From the NCBI GenBank assembly GCA_019648995.1, contig BLXT01000021.1, positions 665,915-718,942 of the forward strand: DNA of 53,028 nucleotides, written 5' to 3'. The DNA comes from Plakobranchus ocellatus (lineage: Eukaryota > Mollusca > Gastropoda > Plakobranchidae). The notes under the pieces were generated by a model. That model searched no databases, was not told the DNA's origin, and worked only from the letters and a program-made list of their open reading frames with translations. The translations under genes and the position numbers were made by a program. The first letter of the stretch is position 1. The number at the start of each line of letters is the position of its first letter. Shown in pieces: positions 24,788-36,146 of this stretch.

Positions 24788-24792
<5 letters not shown>

Positions 24793-24858
<66 letters not shown>
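24793..24858. repeat. (CT)n microsatellite
   Basis: About 33 uninterrupted CT units just upstream of a SINE. Confidence 0.95.
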
Positions 24859-24863
<5 letters not shown>

Positions 24864-24897
24864 GTGCTTTCTCTTCCCCTGTATGTATTTTATAATC

Positions 24898-25185
24898 GGG
24901 GGAGCCATGGCTTATCTGGTAGGGCAGTTGGCTACCAAGTCGGATGTCCTAGGTTCAAATCCGAGTCTAGCCAAAGTCAATTTTTCATTGCTCCTCTGTG
25001 TCCACCAGCACCAAAATGGGTTGCTATGTCTTTTAAGACCCGGCGAAAGTGGATGCAGTGCGCGGCAAGGAAAGCAATGGCAAACTACCTCATAATACCG
25101 TGTGCCAAGAACAATCAAGACCCTGCTCCTGGTTCCCCGATGCTTGGACTAAGCGTGGGACCCACTTTACTTTACTTTTTATATA
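24898..25185 (+). mobile_element. Full-length tRNA-derived SINE
   Basis: It opens with a tRNA-like head: box A TGGCTTATCTGG (24908) and box B GGTTCAAATCC (24952). A central domain follows (GGATGCAGTGCGCGGCAAGG, then GCAATGGCAAACTACCTCAT), and the 3' end is ACTTTACTTTACTTTTT. This is the RNA polymerase III-driven SINE plan. The central block resembles conserved SINE cores seen in molluscs, but I cannot assign the named domain without comparison. The longer frames over it are shadows. Confidence 0.85.
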
Positions 25186-25569
25186 TATTACATTTCCTCT
25201 ATACTTTAATTCCTCTTATAATAGACAATATTTCTCTTATGAGTTTCCTTCTCTCTCTCTCTCTTTCTCCACAATGAAGATGGCAAAAATGGCCCTGTGA
25301 AGAATGAAGAGGATAATACAATTGACTCCCTTGACATGTGTATAGGGTTAGACATGCTAGACTGGAAGGCACCAAGTAGTTTTATTACAGAGGCCTTGCA
25401 TAGTTAAAGTATGCGACTCTTTTACTCATGGAAACAGATTTGCAGCACTGCAAGCAGTGCTGATTTTTATGGCACTTTGTGCAGTGCTGTAATTCAACAA
25501 ATTCAGGCTTAAGGCTGTCATTGCTGCCATTTTCTAAAGCGCATGAGTCAAGATTTTTGTTGAAGTTAT

Positions 25570-26350
25570 TCTCAGTCTTCATCTGTTGTGTTTACCCTCA
25601 ATATTTCCAATGATTGCTAGATTTTTTAGATCTATGTGTTGGCAAATGTGTCTAAGAAATTGTAGTTGCCCTCAAATTATGATTTTGATTAAAGATTTTT
25701 CAATATCAGCTTCTTTCAGTGAAATTCATAGGCTTATTTTACTTCCATGATATCCGAATCAATCTTCTAATAAATTATATTCCTACTGGTTCCATTTTCC
25801 TTTTCTGTTCCTTGGTTATTGTCCAGCACTCACATCCATATAATAGTACTGACCATATGTAGGTTTCATTACCCTTAATTTGGTGTCCATTCTTGTATTT
25901 CTGTTTGTCAGAATGTATCTATTTCATTTTCAACAATGTATCTTTGGCCAAGGCTATCTTTTTTTGTTATTTCACTTGTGCATTTATCATCTGATGTTAG
26001 ACGTTGCCATGATCCATGTATTTGAGTTTTGTAAAATATTATTTGTCCTTTTTTATGCTAACTGTATTTAGGGTTGGAAGAATTCTTTGAGATAACCATG
26101 CATTGCAGTTTTTTTTTTTCACGTCTAAGACAGGCCCATTCTTGGCTCTCTATAGCAATAGTATCTAAAAGTTTTCAAAGTTGCTCACAAGATTCTTTTA
26201 ATATTTATTAAAACTGTATCATCGGCATGACAGAGATTGTTCAGATTTTCCTCATTTACTTTTTGGCCAGGAGTATGCTCTACATTCTTCAAGATATTTC
26301 ACTATAGGAGACATTACAAATCCCTGCTTTACACCTCTTCTGAAAGGTTT
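25570..26350 (-). mobile_element. RTE-like LINE fragment immediately upstream of SARS2
   Basis: This is the same family and orientation as 23095-24460. Shared landmarks include LNNLCHADDTV on the minus strand (about 26215-26235), the TTGGCCA(A/T)GGCTAT stretch (about 25945) and GGAGACATTACAAATCCCTG (about 26307). It is more decayed. Similarity to the other copy fades at about 26350, roughly 25 bp before the SARS2 ATG. Confidence 0.75.
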
Positions 26351-26374
26351 CAAACAATTTTGATTAGCTGAAGC

Positions 26375-26461
26375 ATGCTGAAAGCATTGTTGCAACTTGA
26401 GCAGCGTCTCTGCACGCTTTTGCGCTGTCGACAGATTTTGCAGTCCAAGTTTTTGAATCAG
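26375..26461 (+). CDS. SARS2: SARS2 first coding exon, putative mitochondrial presequence
   Basis: 29 codons beginning [20 protein letters not shown], with basic and hydrophobic residues alternating and few acids, as expected of an amphipathic matrix-targeting helix. The donor CAG|GTAAGT is strong. GATTAG just before the ATG could be an acceptor for a 5' UTR exon, but its pyrimidine tract is poor. It lies immediately downstream of a LINE fragment. This is the least conserved and least certain exon of the gene. Confidence 0.7.
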
Positions 26462-29400
26462 GTAAGTTAGGGAAGTGACCTCATTAATTGGTATTTACTT
26501 AAGCTTCTCATAAAGTCCAAATGCAGTCCTTTCTGTCAAGTAAAATGAAATTTTCAAAGAAATGGTAATTATTGTTTACTAATGTTTGATTCTCATTTTA
26601 CTCAACTGTTGAAGACACAAAATTTTAATATGAATCATTAAGGATTGCAGCAACTTTCCTTTATGGCTCGGCACCACACTTTTGTGAGACTGCTACATAT
26701 TTTAGGTTTAGTAAATACATTATCTTATTTTTATATTCTAAAGAAATTTATATGCTCCTTTAAGTTGTGCTATAAATCTTTTGATGTTTTTCAAAATTAT
26801 GTGACTTTATTTTATAATATTTTTGTTTCGAAGTTTACTTTTCAGATAATATAACCAGTATATATGTCAGCTCAGGCATAAGCATGTAAAATTGTGTGTT
26901 TAGATATCAATTGTTTTTTTCTATAATCTTAGTACTTACTGCTATGTAAACTGATTAATTTTTTACATATATTTTGTAAATTTTTATTTTTTAAAGATCA
27001 GAATACGTGATAGAGAATGCCCTTCAAGGCAGCTTCATATATATTGTCGACATTGGAAAAATCACAATGCAAAACATTGCAATCAGTCATTATGTGAAGA
27101 ATGGAATACAACTTTCCAAATTCATGAACCAGAGTTGGACTGGGAATATCTTCTTGACAAAAGAAACAGGAATATCATTGCTGAAAACATTACTCAGAGG
27201 AAAGGTGTTGGTGACATTGACAAAGTTGTGAGTTGCAATAACATAATGTTTACAGTGATATTAAATGTTACTGTCAAGAACTTATTATTGTTTGAAATAA
27301 CAGAAAATTTAAAAATAATAAAAACACTTTATAAGAAATATAGGCAGCATTGAAAAAACTAAAACCCCAAGAGATTTTAAAAGCAATAGGTAATGAGGTC
27401 TGTGGAATTGGAGAGTTTTGCGTTTTTGTTTCATGTAACAGTCCAAAAGATTTTTTTTTAAAAACGGAATCAGGAGCTTGACTTCTACATTTAATGATTA
27501 TCACATTTTATTAATACCTTTGGGACTAAGGGAGGAATTTAATGTAAAAATAAATGTTTTAAAAAAGTCAGAGCTTCGTATAATGTATAATCAAGTTTTA
27601 ACTTAGTGAATAAAGATATAAGATATTTACAGATTAAGGTGTTTCTTCCACCTTAAAATCTTATTCCTTTTGAAAATGATTCAGTGAATGAAAAATGATG
27701 GAACAAAAAAGAAAAAGAGGAAGACAGAGAGGGAAATGCAATCAGAAAATTATTTAGGAATAAATCAAATGTTTTGCATAACTTTAAAGGATACTTTTAT
27801 AATGTTTGTATATATTGTTTGACTGTATTGAATATCTTATTTATTCTTTCACTGTTTCAAACTTTTAGCTAATGTTAGCAGATGACCTCATGGCAGAGAA
27901 TGATGTAAGTATAGGCACAAAAAATGCACAATTTAATACATTTAAGAACAGTTATCAGTTGTATTTGAATTTTTTTTCTACCAAGTACCATCATAGATCT
28001 CTTCTTTAGCGGCTTTGTCTTGAACAGGCATCGGTGATCATGTTCTTCCACTCAAACTTGTTCTCAGTCAAAGTTGTTGTTGCTACATTACCTATTGCCC
28101 ATGAGTTAAGACTTTCAATGAAAGTTATTCTCTGTCTACCTCAACTGCATTTGCCTTCAATCTTTCCAGTGATTGTTAAGTGGTTTAAACCCTTGTGTCT
28201 GCAAATATGTCCTAAAAATTGCAGTTGCCTCTGTCTTATGGTTTTATTCAATGGTCACTTAGATTAGCTTCTTTCAGTGTATTTTTTTGCCATGATATCC
28301 TCGTTTTATAAACCACATTTCTTACTGCTTCTAGTTTTGTTTTTGTTTCCATGTTTATTGTCCAACACTCACTATATTACAATAATGCTGGCCATACAAA
28401 TTATGTTTTCATTACCCTTAATATTTTGATTTCGATAGTCTTGTTTCTGTTTGGCAGTTTATCCTTGGCCATGGCTACTGTTTTACTGATTTCACTTGTG
28501 TATCTACCTTCTGATGTTATCGGGTAGCCAAGATATTTGAATTTTTTAACTTGTTTGATTTTTATTACCTTTGCTGGTGAGATTGCATTTAGGGTTAGAG
28601 GATTTTTTGGAGATTACCATGCATTCCATTTTTTTCACATTCAAAGATATATCCATTTTTTCTCTCTTTAAAACTTTAGTAGTCTAAAAGTTTTTGAAGT
28701 TGTGCATCTAATTATGCTATTATTAATTATTAAAACTCTGTCATCACCATGCCTGAGATAATTAACATTTTCATTTCTTGTTTTCATAATTTTACTTACT
28801 TGGTGTTCTCATGAAATAAAACCATACAATGTGTAAAAATAAAGATTTTTTTTTGTTGGCTTGTATCTTTGTTGCTTTAATTTAAATTGTCATTATCATT
28901 TTTTACTTGAAAGTGTTTTGATCCACTTTTAAAAAGTTGAATTCGTTTGTTTTTTTTTACTATATTTAATCAAATGATGTTACAAAAATTAATTTCAGAT
29001 CACAAAAAGGAAATTCATCAGGGAAAATCTTATCACAGAAGCCCTTCAGATCCCAAACTTCAGTCACCCTAACACGGTCAGAATAATCCCCTTTTTTTCT
29101 GTTACTTCTGTAATTTATATTCATCTTTCACTGAACATGGTTTATTATCATTTTTGTTCTCATGAGGGAAAAAAAAAGGTTTATTATGCTATAATGAGTT
29201 AATTTTTGGGAATGAATACCAGTCATGTTGGCCTGGTTGTAACAAGAAAACAGAGGTGCCGAACATTTTGTGTGTGTTTTTGTGTATTTAGGGGGGGAGG
29301 AGGAAGGGGGAGAGAAGGGTTAAAAGCTCTTTTGCTTTTGATGAAGAGCACTGAACAAAAAAAAAACAGTACTTCAAGATCATACCACATTTTGATGGAT

Positions 29401-32400
29401 CTTTTTTGAACTTTTTAGGTATTGTTCGGTCTTTTTCGGGACAGAAAGTTAATTTGAGAACACAATCTTTACAGGGATAGGTGGTGATAATTTTAAACAG
29501 AGAAGATGATGGACATAATTATTGACAGTAGCAAAAGATCAAAGGTGGGGAGATTGAAGACCATAAAAGGCAAATAGCTAATTGGCTTTTATCCTTTCTC
29601 TTTAACAGTCAAAAAGAAGTTTGCATTCAAAGTGCATATTCTTGTGTTAAATCTGAATATAATTGTGCAAAGATCCTAAAAACCTATAAAACTGATTACA
29701 TGCCGCTGGGTAAAATAGCTTTTAATGGTTCATCAAACATATTGAATGGAAAGAACAAGTCAAGATCTTTTTGTTTATAACAGTTTTTTGTTTGTTAATA
29801 CGTTTGTTCACTTTTAATCAGCCACAGAAATAGATGACCATCGTAAGATTTGCTGCCATTGTACAAGATGGATTTGAGATGACCCTTTGGCTTTGCTAAA
29901 CTATCCCTTAAACAATAATGGTGTAAGATGAATTGTGAATGAAAGCAGAAAAAACTAAGCTTTCATTTTCAATATTTTTGGTTTGTTATTTCAATTTATT
30001 CACCCCTACCAGACCAGTTGAAACTTTTCATTCAATATTTTCACAGCCTACATAAACATTTAAAAACTCTACAATAGTACAATCTAACCCTTTGCTTTGC
30101 TTTTACACTCTATTATATCAAAATTCACAAAAACCTATCGAGCTTTACAGCTTTGCCATTCCATTTAGAAGAGAGCCCAAAAACAAAAAAAATTTTGATC
30201 AGTCCACCTGATAGACCTAGGCCTAAATCTATAGGCCAACTGACTGCCTCACAGTAGTCTTGAACCTGACCTGAATATTAATAAAAGGTACTAAGAAATG
30301 ACCAAAGGAAAAATTCACTGCCTATTCAAAGAAAAGAAGGAAAAACAAGACCTAGAAGATCCTGCTATTTTATAAGAGTTCTAGAAAACAAAATGTTAAC
30401 CAAAAAAAAAAACCAAAATAATGTTAACAAAACAAGACAAGCTTGGGGACTGAAAATAATGCCTGGATCAGCGGGACACTTAGAGAAAGAACAAAGATGA
30501 TAATACTAAACCAAAATATCAAATTGGTTATGGTATATATATAGATCTGACACTTAAAGACTTACCAAACAATGCAAGTACATTGCAAGTCTTTGTCAAC
30601 AATGTATTCATTAAAACTTAAAGATTTGATGGTTTGACAAAGTAACCACTCAGAAGCTTCACAAAAAATCACTGACAGCTTCAATACATAGACTAAAAGA
30701 AGGAAATGGAGATGCATAAGGCATACATAGATCAGATACCCAAACATCAAAACAAGAATGAGTATGAGATGGAACGCCTGGGAAAGATTAAAGAGAACAT
30801 GGTGACGTGACACTGAGGCAGAGTGAAAGTTGTTTCACAAGACCTGTGAGGAACTGGAGAAGGTGGTACAGGATAGGCAAACTTGGAGGTCTTTTGTGGA
30901 GACTTACTTTCCTCTACAGCGAAGCATTGAAAAGTTGATGATGATAAAATTTGTTTACTAAGAAGGGTTATTATTTTGAATTATTCCATGTGGACCCTAC
31001 ATGGTTTTAGAAGATTGTTGTTGCACCTCTCACTTCTCTTATAATTTATGATAGGGTTCAAACTAGATTCATTTGTATTTCCAATCTTACATTGACTAGG
31101 CTTGACTGTGTGAGAAGAGGCCTTAAAAGTTGGAGAAAATCATCTGTATCAATATTTGCTGTGTAGAATTATGCTGACAAAATCTTAATCACTAATATTG
31201 TGCATTTAAGGTTCTACTTCTATGTTTTTACGGACAAATGAAATTGGATGTAGCAGATTTTTAAAGAGTAATTTTGTCTTAAAGTATGGCAATAGTTTGG
31301 CTTTAGTTAAAAAAGTGTGTGTTTTACTCTTTGTCCAACATAAATGAAAAAATAGAATTCAACTTTGTGTTCAGTAGATAATTCTAATTATTGAGATGTG
31401 CTTATTACTGCCTAGTTTTGAGCTGCTTAAAAAAAGCTTTTGCCTCTCTTAACTGGCTATGCAAAGATCATTATCAGTGAAAATGGTGATTTTTCAAAAT
31501 AGGTAGAAAATGTCGAAAATGCCCAAAATATTTTCACATTACTTTTCAGAAAAGTAATGAAAAATTCACCAGCTCTATCCTTTTCTTACCTTCAACACCT
31601 CAATATTAAATTGTTGCTGCTTATATACTTCATAGAATAAAGTAATAAACTGCATTGCCAAAATTACATGTACTTTCATTTATTAACCCTTGCTGGATAG
31701 CTGACTGACTTAAAAAAAGATTTTTTTTTAAGTAGCTCTGCATCTAGTTCTCTTCACATGCCTTACCAGTACCACCTGGGAGTTAGGAATGGGCATACTG
31801 AGAACACTCTACATTGATTATATCTGATTCATTCTGGACTACAATCAATACCTCTAAGTTGCATGCAGCAAAACAGCAGTGTGATCAGAAATAAACAAGC
31901 TCTATACATTCAGATGGATGAGCATTCAAAATTTCAAAGCCACTGTCAATGCAGGCTATAGTGCATGGATATATCTCCTGAATGGTAAATCCAAAGAAAT
32001 CTTTTGATGTGTGTGTGGATCAGCTTTCTAAAACTAATAAGCAAAATTCACAGGCATTCAAGCAGCACAAGAATCTCTGCAAATAACATGCCAAACTGAA
32101 GCAGCCAGAATAATAAAATTGTTGTTTTCACAAATCCAGGCCTGTGCTTGAGGCCTTGGAGAACACCTCCTCTGACTCAAATTTTATTGATGTTCATAAC
32201 TTTTACATGAAATATAAATCTTCTCTTCATAAATTTAACAAATGCCTTTTTTATTTTATTTTATTCTGCAGCCTGTTGGAGATGAGGCACAAGCCAAAGA
32301 AATCGGCATCATTGGTTGTAAAAGAGGTAATAAATGTGGAATTTAAAAATTTCACTATCTTTCTTATTGGTATCTTTGAATTTGAAAGCAAAGCAGAAAT

Positions 32401-35400
32401 CTAAATTATTGAACAAATGTTTATTCTTTAAAAGCAATCGAAGCTCTAATATAAAGGTGTTCTGTTAGTTTCAAAATTGTTAACATTTTAAAGGAAAAAT
32501 TATTTTTAAAAAGAGAGCATGGACTATTGTTCGACTGTTATGATAAAATGGATTTTTTTTTTTGCATTGATTGAAACAGTGCAAACACTTTTAAAATAAA
32601 TACATTTTTTTTCAGACTTTGATTTTAAGCCAAGAATGGTACGAGAAATAGCTGGAAGGGGTCTGAGAATGTTCAGGGATGAGTAAGTTTGACATTGACT
32701 TCCTTATACTAAACATTATGTGCATAAAATGATATGAATGTTTACTGAAAATTCAGAGAGTGAATTCAAAGGTTTAAGTATTTTAAGATTGATGGATATT
32801 ACTGACAATGCTGGATTTTTTTTTGGGATGTGAATCAAACATTTTTATCTCAATTCTGGTAAGACCTTCACTCTTTAATATTCTGGCCAAATTAGAATCA
32901 AATCTGGCATATGGCAACCACTGAAGATTATTAACAAATGTGGTCATTTTGAGCAGCAAATACCTATTTATCAAGTGAAAGAGTAAACAAGGTCTGGAGG
33001 TTAATTTTAAGCATTACTGTATCATCTTGTATTGAATAATAAAAAAAACAACTTTCAAAATAAGTTCATTTACGTTGCTAACGTCATTTTAAAGTTCAAC
33101 AAGTCTGAACAAAAAAATTTAACCTCAGACGTCCTATAACCATTTAAAGGGATGCCCATAAGAATTGTAACATCCTTCTATAAAAATAAGACATGAAATT
33201 AACACGTGCAACCTCAATGACTATAAGTAAAGATTTCAAGATCCATAATGAAAAAGAACATGAAATATTGAAAGATATGCTGGCAGCCTTTCTGTCACCA
33301 ACTCTGTCTCAAAACCAAGATGGGACACACACACACGCACACACACACACACACTAAAATGGTCTACGCAAAAGAAACCCAATCAACTATTCTTGTATTA
33401 GTTGTAATCTTTTTTTTGAGTGTTTTATATTCGGAATGACTTTCAGAAAAATTGTTCAGCTACAATTTTTATTGCCGGCTGAATTTACTGACTTTATTTT
33501 TGTGTCCTTCAAATCAAAGCCATAAGTTTTTTTTTTTGTTTCAACTTTATAAGTAAGAATTCTATGTGTCATCACTGTCAAATGACTCGCTTGTAAGCAG
33601 GCCTCTTAGATCCCCATGCATCTCAATCTTTTATTGCTTACGGTATTCTATCAATTTATCGTTGCATTAAAAATCTTTTCCCCTTGCTTTTGTCTTTCTT
33701 CCTTTTTGTTATCAGTCATGCCTTTAGTTAGAATATTCTCTCTTTAATGGTTTTTTCATTGCATTTATGTATTTTATAAAAAGTTTTAATCTGTTCATTT
33801 TTATCACTCAGAAATTTAACATTTGCTACTGGCTCCAAGACTTATTTTCTTGAAGATGGTCTAGCTAGGCTAGAACAAGCATTAGTAGCATACACAGTGG
33901 AGCGGCTCATGCTTAAGGTGAATTTTAATTAATTGTGTGCTACCTTTTTACGCTCCTTCTAAGTTAAAAAATATCACATCTATTAATTGATTATGGTCTT
34001 TACCAATGTACCACTTGGCATCATTTCATCTTGAAAAGACAATGCCCTTGACAGGACAAATTTTTTGCATCTTTTTCTTTACTAATTTCGTTGGGAAACC
34101 TTTTTTGGTAAAGTTATCTTTGGAACAGCTTTCATACATTTTATTTGTGCTGGCATTATTGTTCAACAGGCTTCTTGAACTTCAAATCTCTTCAATGCTT
34201 TTTGTATGAAGACATCTATGAGCAATTATTCAAATGAATCTTTTAAGATCTATTCATTTATCTTCTTTACAGGGTTTTGAACTGGTCTCTGTGCCAGACT
34301 TGCTCCAGTGTGAAGTAGTTGTAAGTTTTTTTTAGATATAACAAATTCTCAATGAAATTTCTGTAAAGAATGAAGTCAGTCATCAACTTAATTGGGTAGG
34401 TCAAATGGAAGAAAAATCTCAATCTTAGTGTTAATGATACATTCAAAAGTTTTGCCATTATCATTTGTTGTTTAGCATCAGAAATACACAACTGAGGAAA
34501 CGGTGAATGACAGCATGTAAGCAAATTATATATATATATGTATATATATATGAAGTAAAATCCTAAAACTGTATTAGTCATTGTTAACAAAGTAAAGACG
34601 GTAGATATCTCATATTTTGTTTGAACTTTTCACTTCTTTTGTGGTAATTTCCTTCAAACATAGCTTGATACACATGCAATCGATGAGGTTTTTTTTTTTT
34701 TACAGCAAATAATACTGTGCGCCCGTTTGTAATACTGAATTAGAATAAACCATTCTGAGGCAAAAATTTATTTAAGGTTAAGGAGGCACAGTCAAGACAG
34801 ATACAGAATGTATTTCACATTTTGAGAAAACTTTCTATAAGTATATGTCATTAATTTATTTTATGATGTGTGCACAACATTTAATCACCTATAAAAATTG
34901 CCATCCTTGTTTTTTAACTTTTCATGACAAGTCATGATGACAGAGTTTGGTGTGACTCTAAAAGGATAACCCTATCGAAAATTAAATCAATAGACAAATA
35001 AACCCCATGTTCTTCTAAAAGTGCATGTTAGTGATGAAAAAGTAGAAAAGGCAATACAATTTTTTGGGGGAGGATGTGGTTTTGTAGGAAGCCAATAAGT
35101 TTTTCTGTGTCATGTACTTAAAGTGAATGAAAGTTTTGTCAGGTTAGGTATTGTTTTTCTTATTTGAACAGACAAAACAAATCTGCATAGATCTGTAATT
35201 TCTTCACAGGATGGCTGTGGCTTTAAAACCAGCACCAATCGTAGTCAGGTGTACCGACTCCATCCTAAAGTTTTTACAGATGTTTGTCTCTCTGGTACTG
35301 CTGAGATGGCACTTGCTGGTTGGTTAATATTATCAGCTTTCAAAAAGTTCGGGGATTTTAAAATACTGTACCCAGTAAACAGGAAATATGGTTCATAAAT

Positions 35401-36100
35401 GCAATGTCATCTTGTTAAATAACCAGCAGTCCACTTCTCATGAAAGCATTTCGCCATAGTGTATAATCTTAACGTTTTGATCAATGAACTTTTAAGTACT
35501 ATTGTTCCCAATTGGTAGAAAAAAATGGTCTGATGCTTAGTTCCAGACTGAGGTCCTCATTAAATGCATCAAATGCTAAGCTAAGAAGAAAATAAAATGA
35601 AAAAAAAAAAGGATGTAAAGTAAAGTAATGAATAAAGTTAAATATAATTATATCATCTAGAGTCTAGATTTAGATGTAGATAAAACAGAATCTAGAAATC
35701 TAAGAATGGGCCTGGATTCTAATGAATGATTTCTATGCACCGGTGCAAGATCTTTAGCCTACCTAGATCAACTTTTAACAGTCAGATCTGAATTTATGCA
35801 AAATCAAATAAGTTAATATAATCCAGAAAACCTGAACCACTTTTTAGATAATTGATAGTGGATCAAATTATAAGAGCAAGACTATGATGATATATATCTC
35901 TACAAACATTTGTTGTATCTAAACTTAGATTCTAGACTACATGTAGCATTCAGTTTTTGAAACCACTGTCAGAGACACAATCTAAAGTATTGTTCAAACA
36001 CAAGGATTGCCCATTAGATCTACAACAACAAGCCACACAGTTTCCTTTTAAAATCAACACTCATACATTTAATTTAAATTCTAAAATCAGAAGATCTCTC

Positions 36101-36146
<46 letters not shown>

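Noticed and set aside
24898..24975. A genuine tRNA gene
   Set aside because: Box A and box B are present, but the sequence continues into a SINE body with a repetitive tail, and I could not fold a clean cloverleaf.
27344..27389. Possible extra SARS2 arm exon ([15 protein letters not shown]) with AG and GT borders
   Set aside because: It is 46 nt, so joining it between exons 2 and 3 puts exon 3 in a frame with an early TGA. No alternative border restores phase.
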